DNA of 21,767 bases from Tubiluchus corallicola (lineage: Eukaryota; Priapulida; Priapulimorpha; Priapulimorphida; Tubiluchidae): positions 684,001 to 705,767 of the forward strand of contig JAQGDQ010000059.1 of NCBI GenBank assembly GCA_030141605.1. Direction: 5' to 3'. Both the position numbers and the translations under genes were made by a program. The notes beneath the pieces are model-generated. The model worked only from the letters and a program-made list of their open reading frames with translations, ran no database searches and was not told the origin of the DNA. How positions within the stretch are numbered: position 1 is the first letter of the stretch; the number at the start of each line of letters is the position of its first letter. Of the stretch, positions 9,801 through 17,937 are shown in pieces.

Positions 9801-12800
9801 ATTTTTATTAGCACCCATAACAATTATAACAGGGTGAATAACAGATAATAAGATTAATTAACATTCATTACAACTTGGGTTAGAAGTGTTAAGTCTATGT
9901 GTAGAAATTTGAAGTTAATTTATATGTAATTTATTGGAACAACCTATAAAGACTGTTTTCTTTTTTAGGTTTCATCTCATGCACAGCAACAAATCCAATA
10001 TGGTTTGTGAAGACACGTTTACAGCTTGATCAAAGGTTTGTTGAAGTTTGGCAAAGCCTTAGTGGATGTCAACAGACATCAAATGATAGCATTTGTACTG
10101 TACTCAGTATACTGTCCTTGTAATGTGACTGATCTAGTGTAGTTGTGTTGGCTCTTGCTTGGTATTTACTAGGTGATTAGGATGAACATGAATGATACTC
10201 GAGATATTCTCTGGCCACACTGTTAGTTCGGACTTTCATATATTGTGGTGAAAATTTAAATGATGCCCCTTCACCTTGCACACTCATTTACATTTTCTAA
10301 ATAAAGTCCACTCAATCTAGTTCTCATTTTTAGATCATCCCGTGAAGAAATCGAAACAGAATTGTATTCACTTGTTCTTAGTACAGAAAAACATGCGTTT
10401 AATATACTAAAATTGCCCACACTCAAATTGCTCGAAATCCTTCAGAACTGCAAAAAACTGTTGGCGAATACCAAAAATGGGAATTTTACTATAACTCAGC
10501 AGAATCATGTGTAAAAGATTAAACACCAACAGTTAAACTCCGGATACACCCCTGTTTTTAAAGTCAAAGAAAACAACAATACTGAAATTTCTAACAAACG
10601 TCTCAGAACCCTAAAAGTGAAAAATATATCCACCAATAACAAAAACAGGTTTCCTGTTCTAACTAAATAAATGTGGCTAAGGTTTTACCCACACTCGTGT
10701 TTTTAAGGTCAGTTAATGTGATGAGCGTATATACATCATAATAATCAAAAAAATGTCGAAATAGCTAATTTCATATCTATGCTGCCTGACAAATTTTAAT
10801 GCAAAAATAACCAGTAAGGTGTACAGAGTAATCTTTTAAGAGGAAAAAGAAGCCATCAATGCTATAATAGTATACATATACATTAAAAAAAGAAGCCTTA
10901 ATTGCCCTTGAAGACACATGCAGATGGTTTATAGTCAGTTTAAGCACGGCCCAGTATATATAATTTACGGTCCACTTACTTATATGTGCAATGGGCCAAC
11001 ATCTGAATAATTTTCACCCAACATGTACACTGTATATGGAACATTCAAGACATTCAGATCTTAAATTCTACAGAACAAGAGTTCATGCTTTGAATGGAAC
11101 ATTCAATGTTGAATGATATTATAAACATTGAAATGGTTTGCATCTTTGCTAACAGAGGAGACAGGTCTGTGTATATACACCCGGTTGCATCTGATACAAG
11201 ACTGATTGTAAAAACTAACAACTAATGTTAATACCAAATGTTATATCTGCTAAATAACGAAATCAAGGAACTTAATATTGTTTTTAATAATTAGTAAATA
11301 ATGTGTATGCATGCATTAAGTGTTAAGTGAGTCTTGGTATGTTTTTTAACTATGTATTTGATTATTATGTTACTTGTAAGTAGTCAAAAACCCTTGAAAA
11401 TGGTGGGTACTGACTATTGTGAAAATAATACCTGCACAAAAACGTGCTCATATTCTCTGACCTTAAAAACATGGGCGTGTACAACTTTAGCCATATTTGG
11501 ACACTTTTTTACTCAGTTTCAGTGCAAAACTCCTTTTTTTGGTAATGGCAACCATATTTTTCATTTTTAAGATTCTAAGATGTTTTGATAATATTAGAAA
11601 AATCACTATTATTTTCTTTGACCTTAAAAACATAGGTGTATCACCAGTTTAGCCTTCTTTAGTCACTTTTTTGCTGAGTTATAGCAAAATTCGCATTTTT
11701 GGAAATGGCCCACAGTTTTTTACAATTTTAGGGTTTTCCACCTGCTTGTGCATGTTTAGTATGTTTTAGATTTTTTGTACGTTAATCAGCACATCTTTCT
11801 GTATCAGGTACAAGTGAAAGTATTTTTTGCAATTTGTTCGTGTGACAGCCATAATTTGACTAATATGTTATCACAAATTATATTTAAAAAATAAATGATG
11901 TGAAAGCTAACTTGTTACAAGGTTACTTGTTGTGTGGTAATGTAACACTACTTAGCACTTACTTCAGTGCTAAAGCAAATTATGGCCTGGTGTCATATGC
12001 AATTGAAATGTGGTTTATTTTTTATTATCCTTTGCAAATCTGACAAAAAGTTTTGTGCAAGAAGAATTATAAAATTGCTTAAGTTTTAACATGACTTTTC
12101 TTGATATTATAATGATGTAATATATAACACAATTACCTGAAATCCATGAAAGGTCTTAGAGTTAGAGCCTATATAAACAGTGTTAAATTTTTATAAATTA
12201 AGTTCTCATATGAAATTTGTCAGATGCGTCCAGTAGCTCTTTTTACTTGATATGTAAGTGTAGAACTAAGTGTCATGGCCTCAGTCATAAAAACTTTATT
12301 CATTAATTGAGACTGACCTTCAAAAAGCAAAGCAGCAAGAAAAGAATAAAGCTGCAGAGCAGTTACCAAATAAAAGATCAGAGCAGGGCAAGTATGTTGA
12401 TCAAGTTTTAAATAACGTGAAGAATTATTTTGGCAATTTTGTGAATGCATGTTTTTAACCCATGATCTCTTTCTTTTTAGCAAAGGTGCTAAGAAATACG
12501 GCCTACGGAGTTGTTTGAGAGATATTTACTATGAGGGTGGAATTCGTGCCTTCTATAAAGGCATATCTGCCTCGTACTATGGCATCTCAGAGACAGTGAT
12601 TCACTTTGTGATATATGAATATGTGAAAAGAAAACTGAGAGAGGCACGAGGTGGTTGCTCTTGTGATCAGAAAACTCCACGAGACTTTCTAGAATTTATG
12701 TTATCCGGTGCTGTATCAAAGACTTGTGCTTCCGTCATTGCCTATCCTCATGGTATGTTTCATTCTAGATATAATGCTTACATTATTGCCAGCATTAATG

Positions 12801-14016
12801 TGTAATGCCAACTACATTAGTGTTTGAGAAATTTCTTTGCAAAGCCCAGTTTATATCGCATCCAATTTTTAATTTCCGCAAAGTAACATATGGAACAAAG
12901 TAACACGGTAATTTAACACTTCAATCTACAGGCAGGCAAAAAAGTACATGCACACACAATGTTCTTACTTCACTCTATGTTTTCTTGACAAAACTGCTTA
13001 GACATGTAAGATAAATAAATTTCTTGTTTTCAAAATGTCTTAAAAAATTGTGCTGTAGTACTCAGCATATGACAGTTTTTTCTAGAACTACTGGCATTAT
13101 AGACGAAGCATACGAAACTAAAAAACAGTTAGAAATGTTTTCCCTGCATTTGAGTAGAAAAGTTGATGGACATTTTCAAGTGCAGAGCGGGCAGTGTAAA
13201 ATTGGAATGTTCTGAATGTTTTTTATGTGATTCCAGTTGCTTTCCATTTATCATGTGTGTTAACTCTAGGTTTCATCATTTAACACATCTTGGTAGAGAA
13301 CTTCACAGTGTTCATAGCGTTCTACACAGATATCGATCATATCATACTGCAAGTTATTGTGCTAAATATTTTATTTTATGGTATTCATGAAAATCTATTT
13401 ATTGATTTAACAGACTACTGCATAACGAGCATACCTACATGCACACAATATATGCAACAAAAAGTGAGCATCTCTGGCATCTGACATTTGTAAGATTGCC
13501 TTCCATAAGTTTTGATATATCATGAGATGGTATGTCAGTAGGTAAAACTTTTACAGGCAAAGAAAAGTTGTACTGACTGAATTTTAGAACTTATATTAAA
13601 ATTTCTTTTTCTTTCTTGTTTCTAAGTCGAATTCTTTTTATATCCTATGGCCAGAGTGACTTCAGTCTTCCAGAAATCAAAACCCGTATAAAGGTGCAAC
13701 TACTGAAACTGTACAACAAATTGTTACATACTAAGCCATTAATTAATTTGCAGAAGTAGCGCGGACACGACTACGGCAGGAGGGCGGCAAATATCGCCGG
13801 TTTTGGCAAACATTGTACACTGTATTCAGGGAAGAAGGTTGGCGGGCTATGTATCGAGGGCTTGCTACTCAGCTGGTGCGGCAGATACCAAATACAGCTA
13901 TAATGATGGCCACATACGAATCCGTTGTCTACCTGCTTTCATCGCACGAGGCATATGATGATGACGACGATGATGACGGTAATTTTATGGATGGCCCTGA
14001 AGACGTGTCGGCCTGA
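3807..14016 (+). CDS. rim2: Mitochondrial pyrimidine nucleotide carrier, Rim2/SLC25A36-like (7 exons)
   Basis: The coding sequence joins 3807-3850, 6011-6244, 6556-6633, 7646-7746, 9969-10035, 12481-12752 and 13754-14016: 1059 bases, 352 residues. It has the three tandem repeats of the mitochondrial carrier (SLC25) family, each with two membrane helices. The signature motifs are PLEVVKTR (27-34), PIWFVKTR (162-169) and PHEVARTR (264-271). The Trp where most carriers have Asp/Glu in repeat 2 (PIW) is characteristic of the pyrimidine nucleotide carriers. Other family blocks are [12 protein letters not shown] (108-119), [12 protein letters not shown] (210-221) and [16 protein letters not shown] (306-321). 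Family knowledge: Rim2/SLC25A33/36 proteins exchange pyrimidine nucleotides across the inner mitochondrial membrane and support mtDNA replication and transcription. The long linker in repeat 1 (residues 39-90) resembles insect Rim2 more than the shorter vertebrate form. The C-terminus adds a run of seven Asp (334-340). Closest alternative: an SLC25A33-type paralogue. Confidence 0.93.
3851..6010 (+). other. Intron 1 (2.16 kb)
   Basis: Donor GTAAGT at 3851; acceptor TTATTACTAG ending at 6010; phase 2. It contains a short TA microsatellite at 4070-4083, and a perfect 20-base palindrome at 5962-5981, just upstream of the probable branch region. Small open frames inside (4830-5027 minus, 5085-5273 plus) have no recognisable content. 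Confidence 0.85.
5962..5981. repeat. Perfect 20-base palindrome beside the intron 1 acceptor
   Basis: CATTATAAAATTTTATAATG is its own reverse complement over all 20 bases. It ends 29 bases before the acceptor AG at 6009-6010 and is followed directly by CTGATTATT, a plausible branch-point sequence. Confidence 0.85.
6011..6244 (+). CDS. rim2: Exon 2 of the Rim2-like carrier
   Basis: Encodes residues 15-93: the end of helix 1 with [19 protein letters not shown], then a Ser/His/Pro/Arg-rich matrix linker (39-90) that is not conserved, then the start of the small matrix helix (GCLR). The donor AAG|gtgtgt is weaker than GTAAGT. It is fixed by phase 2 and by the fit with exon 3 ([11 protein letters not shown]). 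The open frame continues past the donor to 6347, but that part has no homology and is intronic. Confidence 0.9.
6245..6555 (+). other. Intron 2 (311 bases)
   Basis: Donor GTGTGT at 6245; acceptor TTTTTCAG ending at 6555; phase 2. It begins with a short duplicated TGCACTGAT word. If unspliced, the carrier frame would stop at 6345-6347. Confidence 0.85.
6556..6633 (+). CDS. rim2: Exon 3 of the Rim2-like carrier
   Basis: 78 bases encoding residues 93-119, [14 protein letters not shown] followed by [12 protein letters not shown]. This is the EG-x-KG small-helix motif and the start of helix 2. It keeps phase 2 at both ends, so skipping it would stay in frame but delete half of repeat 1. Donor AG|gtatga. 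Confidence 0.92.
6634..7645 (+). other. Intron 3 (1.01 kb)
   Basis: Donor GTATGA at 6634; acceptor TTTCTTTCTAG ending at 7645, with a good pyrimidine tract; phase 2. Open frames on both strands around 6977-7315 show no recognisable protein. The stretch 7240-7280 contains imperfect inverted AAGAA/TTCTT words. Nothing else is recognised. Confidence 0.85.
7646..7746 (+). CDS. rim2: Exon 4 of the Rim2-like carrier
   Basis: Encodes residues 119-153: [17 protein letters not shown] of helix 2, including Y126 with K130 in the [FY]-x-x-x-K cytoplasmic network position. A short cytosolic loop (TPDTPLVH) follows, then the start of helix 3 (GSACSAG). Phase 2 in, phase 1 out, donor G|gtatgt. Confidence 0.92.
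7747..9968 (+). other. Intron 4 (2.22 kb)
   Basis: Donor GTATGT at 7747; acceptor TTTTCTTTTTTAG ending at 9968; phase 1. No second gene, long open frame or clear transposon was recognised. Around 8940-9120 the sequence is less AT-rich, with overlapping GGCC-centred words. Short inverted GTTTACAT/ATGTAAAC words occur around 9698-9785. Confidence 0.8.
9969..10035 (+). CDS. rim2: Exon 5 of the Rim2-like carrier
   Basis: 67 bases encoding residues 153-175: [21 protein letters not shown], the second half of helix 3 with the repeat 2 signature. The PIW variant of the carrier motif is the strongest subfamily marker in the protein. The exon is too short to appear as an open frame of its own. Donor AG|gtttgt is somewhat weak. 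Confidence 0.92.
10440..10720 (-). repeat. Left arm of the intron 5 inverted repeat
   Basis: This arm is the reverse complement of 11450-11740 with moderate divergence. Matching blocks in mirror order: 10471-10501 against 11672-11702 (29 of 31 identical), 10544-10569 against 11616-11641 (23 of 26), and 10691-10712 against 11457-11480. Weaker similarity seems to extend outward to about 10380 and inward to about 10755. Within the arm the GTTTTTAA-[AG]-GTC word recurs at an interval of about 145 bases, so each arm is itself a tandem pair. Confidence 0.8.
11450..11740 (+). repeat. Right arm of the intron 5 inverted repeat
   Basis: Two diverged direct copies of one unit, starting at about 11457 and 11617 (period about 160). 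Both open with GACCTTAAAAACAT, followed by similar CACTTTTTT and TTTGG-AATGGC words. The whole arm is inverted relative to 10440-10720, with about 740 bases between the cores. No transposase frame lies in the spacer, and terminal target-site duplications could not be identified. A non-autonomous fold-back element is one explanation. Confidence 0.8.
12481..12752 (+). CDS. rim2: Exon 6 of the Rim2-like carrier
   Basis: The largest exon, encoding residues 175-266. It holds the matrix loop and small helix ([19 protein letters not shown]), helix 4 with [18 protein letters not shown], a short Cys-containing cytosolic loop (GGCSCDQ), and helix 5 ending in AYPHE, the start of the repeat 3 signature. 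RDFLEF ahead of helix 5 is shared with insect Rim2. Donor G|gtatgt, phase 1. The frame reads on into the intron to 12805 without homology. Confidence 0.93.
12753..13753 (+). other. Intron 6 (1.0 kb)
   Basis: Donor GTATGT at 12753; acceptor AATTAATTTGCAG ending at 13753; phase 1. The acceptor has almost no pyrimidine tract, but TACTAAG at about 13730 is a near-consensus branch site that may compensate. Overlapping small plus-strand frames at 13024-13484 have no recognisable content. Confidence 0.85.
13754..14016 (+). CDS. rim2: Exon 7 (terminal coding exon) of the Rim2-like carrier
   Basis: Encodes residues 266-352 and the TGA stop. It completes the repeat 3 signature ([10 protein letters not shown]), then gives [18 protein letters not shown] and helix 6 with [20 protein letters not shown]. 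After the usual family end it continues with SSHEAY, seven consecutive Asp from mixed GAT/GAC codons (13957-13977), and [12 protein letters not shown]. The mixed codons argue against a recent slippage expansion. Its GC content is visibly higher than in the flanking intron. Confidence 0.94.
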
Positions 14017-14657
14017 TTTATTTACTAGTTTTACCTAGGGTAGCCATGTTTGTGTTACCTTGTTTACATTGGCGCCCAATTGCTTACATTTGTCGTAAAG
14101 TAGTAGATATCATTTAGTTTGCAGTCAAATTCCAACTTAATCACTACAGTGTTGATTGCTTGTCACTGCCTTCATGATGTAGTATATTTCCTTTATTGCA
14201 ATAGTATTTAAAACAGCTAAACATCTCAAAATTACATAGTTGATGTGCTTGGGTTAATTTACTGTGCAGTGTCACTCAAAGGTAGTAATCCCACATTTCA
14301 ACTTCTGCAACATTTTTTTGCTCCCATAACCATGGATTCACTAAAAAAAATTCATCAGTCTAACAGTAGTTATTTACTTAAATTCTTTCTTATCAGTGTC
14401 TGAGATGCATAATAACAACTTATCATGAATTATGTATGAATATATTTTAATTACTTTTGTTTTGTCCTTATTTTTCAGACTGAACTGCTTGCATGCTGGT
14501 GTTTGGTCTTTGTAGTTCAAAGTAGTTTGTTTGCACATTTCTTCGTAAAAATTACTGTGGTCAGTGGAATACCCTGCACGCTAACAAAGTTTCCTAGGTT
14601 GATCCCCATAACAGGTCTTCTAATTTTCATCAGTTTTTTTTATGCGGTTTGGTTATA

Positions 14658-14665
14658 TGTAAATA
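14658..14665 (+). promoter_or_regulatory. Pumilio/Puf consensus site 1
   Basis: Exact UGUAAAUA in the 3' UTR of the carrier mRNA, the core sequence bound by Pumilio/Puf family repressors. Confidence 0.4.
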
Positions 14666-15206
14666 TGAACATCAAAAAAATTGCAATATTTTTGTGCAAT
14701 AATCTGACTGCAACAGCTATTCCGGTTCAGCCTCAAGCTTATAAGATCAATAATTCTTACTTAAGCGAAAATTTAAAGTACTTTTAAATGAGAGTAATCA
14801 GAATAATTTTCTTTGCATTGAGTCTCTGTATGAGAAACACTGTAATTCTAGCTCTCGTATTATAACACATGTATTTTGAGCAACTTTATTTTGTTCTTAA
14901 CTCTCCCTAATGTAAGTGAAGTACATAGCAATAAGATAACTAATTAAGGAAAATGTGCAAGATACGTACGTAGCTAAGTGCTTAAAGTGCAGCACTGTCT
15001 TGATTGACACACTTGTTTTTGAGTTGTGTATACAATTATTTTGCTGGCTGAAGTTTTAGAGCTTTTATTACACACTATTGAATCACTGACATCTAAATTA
15101 GACTGTAACGTAGTTTTGTCTTTATGTTCAGTTAGCAACACAATACAACCTTGCTCAGTTCCTGTGTACAGCTTATAGAAACGACTGTTTATTTACTATT
15201 TGTATT

Positions 15207-15224
15207 TGTAAATAGTTGTAAATA
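15207..15224 (+). promoter_or_regulatory. Tandem Pumilio/Puf consensus sites 2 and 3
   Basis: Two exact UGUAAAUA sites at 15207-15214 and 15217-15224, start to start 10 bases, separated by GT. A near match, UGUAAAUU, follows at about 15243. Confidence 0.5.
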
Positions 15225-15961
15225 CAGAGTAGGCCTTATGCCTGTAAATTTTGTGTTTGGTGCAGTGAAATCATTTTTATTTCAAACATTCTGCATTGTC
15301 CTGTTTATCAGTTATTTTCAAATGTTGTAATTGGTGCTTTTGAACAAGTGTTAAGCAGTAAAGTGCTTATTTGTTAACTTGCAACTCAGAAGTAATGCTT
15401 TCAGTAGAATGTCAATTAAAATTTCCAAAAATATTTGAATAATCTTGGATCTAAGCCTATGGTCATTCTGTGTAGTTATTGTGTGCCAATTCCATATCTT
15501 CATGATTGTGGGTTCTTATCAGAGTTGTGTAATTGTGTACAAATAGAATGCAAGATCGCAATGATGAAATTGCTTCAAATAACTGATTGCAGTTTTCTCA
15601 GTATTCTAATGCTCATCGCCATTGATCATTGCTAAATTTATTCACAATTTTAGTTCTTGCTTCTTCAAAAGTAACTATTTGACTCCCTGCCTTGTGCTTT
15701 TCCTTAAGACTGTTGCTTCTTTAGTGTCAGATGAGGGCTTTAGCTAAACTCACACCAGCATTCTTCTTCTTTGCCAAAGAATGTGTTGTTGTGTTTACTT
15801 GAACTATGCGTGGTATTTGAGACCCTCCTGAAGTATTAGTAATTGATCTTGTCTCATTTATCACTGCTTCTAAATTTTTGATTGTGCAGTTCACTTTTTT
15901 GCTGAAGTATAAGAGACAAAGGTTTTTGAATGTTGAATGTCATTATCCCAGTGTAGTATTT

Positions 15962-15969
15962 TGTAAATA
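15962..15969 (+). promoter_or_regulatory. Pumilio/Puf consensus site 4
   Basis: Exact UGUAAAUA about 35 bases before the polyadenylation signal, near the 3' end where Puf sites often act on the poly(A) tail. Confidence 0.4.
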
Positions 15970-16003
15970 GCTTGTACACCCTAAATTTGTCGTTTGATAC
16001 CAA

Positions 16004-16009
16004 AATAAA
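16004..16009 (+). terminator. Polyadenylation signal of the Rim2-like carrier gene
   Basis: AATAAA is followed 15-40 bases later by a GT-rich stretch (GGTTGGCTTGTTGTTTT, about 16028-16044), the normal arrangement for cleavage and polyadenylation. It is the first AATAAA after the stop codon. Confidence 0.7.
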
Positions 16010-17101
16010 TTATTTAAGTAAAGTAATGGTTGGCTTGTTGTTTTAATTTGCACCACACGGCATGCAATTGTGTAACAGTTTTATTTCTTGGTATTATAAA
16101 CTAACTTCAAATCTATAAGAGCTAAATGTGGAATAATGTTGCAGCAAAGCTTACCTGACACCTGTTTTTATGGACTTTTCGATTATTTTCTCGAAAACAA
16201 AGGCAGTTCCTGATTCTAGTAACTGTTTGTGTCATATTATCTCGCTGACTTTTACGTTATATATAAAAGTGTAGGTTTTTCATCTCACGTGTGCTTAAAA
16301 ATGTGGTAGAAAAATTTATATGGATGTGTTTTTTACCTATTCTGACACACTGCGAGGCAAGATTTACAATTTAATAGCTTTGGATATGTTGATGGTTGCA
16401 GCGGGACTGGAATATATCTAATCATTACAGATATCATTCTCAGATAAGTTACTGAGTTATTAGAAGTCTCTTAGCAATAGTTGGAGGTAAATGTACCAGG
16501 TCCTTTCTGCGTTATGATAATTAGTCAGCAGTATGGTCCAGAAGTTGTCAAAGCAGTCACCCCATACAGTTACTAACCTTATCCCTGTCCCAAATTTGGT
16601 TGTTTAAAGACGTACTGCAACCTCTTCGCCCTAAATATCAATTTAAAGGTTATTAATTTTGTCAGGTACTTATTACAGCATTACATCGGCATAGAATTTC
16701 ATGCACCAGCATATGATATTTTGGTACAAAGTAACTCAACGTTATTTTATGGTAATTTTTTTTAGATGACTTTTAAGACCAATCTTATATTTTATAGTAT
16801 TGCTTACAATCAGGTTTTCTTCTGAAATGATTTTACTGTGTGTGTGTAACTATATCAGTTACTGTCAATTTTATTCTTCTGCCTATATGCACCAATTTAG
16901 TGATTGTAGACTATAGATGATAGCAGAGTTTCCTTGTCAAGTCGACCAAGATAACCTGATCTGATGCGCTATATATATGATATATGGTATGATATGGATT
17001 TAAGTTTCTTACAGGTGACATGTATGGCTAGTATAGGTTAGTGACTTAATTAGCTCAGCTAGGGCATGTTAATTTAATTTTACGATAACTTGGTGCCACC
17101 C

Positions 17102-17147
17102 TATATATACATATACACCGGATATATATATATATACGTATATATAG
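17102..17147. repeat. TA-rich microsatellite
   Basis: Interrupted (TA)n tracts, including the self-complementary TATATACGTATATA centred near 17138. A shorter similar tract lies at 16969-16986. Confidence 0.85.
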
Positions 17148-17734
17148 CGTGATTTAGTGGTTATTGTATTAATTAGAGTTGCAATTTAGAAGTCTTTGGT
17201 CCACATCCAGATTTAGTTCGGACTAATTAGCGTTTTTTGGTCAAGTTTGATTTAAGAAAATCGGTAATTTTGAGTACATTCAATCATTATGTACCAATAA
17301 TTGCATTTAGCCGATAATTCCGAGTATTAGAAGTGCGTATTCAACCAGATTCCTTTTCAGACTGCAGTTCAACTGTAAGTCACTGACCGTCCCAAAATAC
17401 ACACGTGCGCTTTCACTGTCACTATGTAACTCATGTTCATTTGGTCATCAACGACGTACTTACTGACGCAAATAATAATAATTATTGTTAACACAGTAGG
17501 ATAAAGTAGATTGTAAATTGGGCAAAGGTAACTCGAGGACTGCGAAATAATGTCAAAGTACGAATTAACAAGTGACACATGTTCAAGGTTGCTGCTTCAC
17601 TGAGTCATTAAAAGTTAAAAAGAAAATGTGTTCCGTTAACCACAAAAACATTCAATTAGAGAATTGAAGCTTGTTGGTGCCATTGACGGTATCGTGGAAT
17701 GCGAAAATGAGGCGAAAGTAAAATAATATTTGTT

Positions 17735-17780
17735 ATTGGCTGTTACTAGGGGCGTGGCAGCAATTTTGCGCTCTGATTGG
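17735..17780 (-). promoter_or_regulatory. Isolated CCAAT / GC-box cluster
   Basis: On the minus strand two CCAAT boxes, each as AGCCAAT (complement of 17776-17780 and 17735-17739), flank a GCCACGCCCC box (complement of 17749-17758). A short GGCTG-TGAT-CAGCC inverted repeat adjoins it. The segment is markedly richer in GC than its surroundings. This is a typical promoter-element combination, but no gene start follows it in this window. Confidence 0.3.
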
Positions 17781-17931
17781 CTGTGATCAGCCACACCTTC
17801 AGCGGCCTCAGGTAACATTACAAAGATCGCTGAAGTTAGATATGCCACACGCTGTTCAATATCAAATAAAGAAATTACAAAATAAACAGAGGGATAAACG
17901 ATTTGAATAAATCAACAACAAGACGTATGTC

Positions 17932-17937
17932 TTTATT
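17932..17937 (-). terminator. Candidate polyadenylation signal of the SLC25A11-like gene
   Basis: TTTATT on the plus strand gives AATAAA on the minus strand. It is followed there by a GT-rich stretch (CGTCTTGTTGTTGATTT), a good downstream element. It lies 3.5 kb from the stop codon, which is long, so assignment to this gene is tentative. Confidence 0.4.

Larger units (their letters stand above)
10036..12480 (+). other. Intron 5 (2.45 kb), carrying a long inverted repeat
   Basis: Donor GTTTGT at 10036; acceptor TTTCTTTTTAG ending at 12480; phase 2. It is the longest intron and contains the inverted-repeat pair at about 10440-10720 and 11450-11740, listed separately. Open frames at 11334-11570 and 12220-12483 (minus) lie in or near repeat sequence and are not credible genes. 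Confidence 0.85.
14017..16030 (+). other. 3' UTR of the Rim2-like carrier (about 2 kb)
   Basis: No AATAAA occurs between the stop codon and 16004, so a single long 3' UTR is the simplest reading. One weaker ATTAAA lies near 15415. The 94-codon open frame at 14503-14787 has no recognisable content and is treated as chance. The UTR carries four exact UGUAAAUA sites, listed separately. The cleavage position around 16025-16035 is inferred. Confidence 0.6.
16031..17914. other. Intergenic region between convergent genes
   Basis: Lies between the two inferred 3' ends. It contains TA-rich microsatellites at 16969-16986 and 17102-17147 and a CCAAT/GC-box cluster at 17735-17780. Three further plus-strand AATAAA words occur at about 17866, 17883 and 17906. 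No coding exon was recognised; the minus-strand frame at 17636-17848 has no family resemblance. Confidence 0.55.

Noticed and set aside
14503-14787. A 94-codon open frame as a separate gene or alternative exon
   Set aside because: It lies in the carrier's 3' UTR, has a hydrophobic AT-driven composition, no family motif and no associated splice or promoter signals.
17102-17147. TA-rich tract as a TATA-type promoter or origin
   Set aside because: It is an interrupted TA microsatellite, similar to tracts at 4070 and 20417, with no associated gene start.
17636-17848. A 70-codon minus-strand frame over the CCAAT/GC-box cluster
   Set aside because: The apparent coding sequence contains the promoter-like motifs themselves and resembles no known protein.
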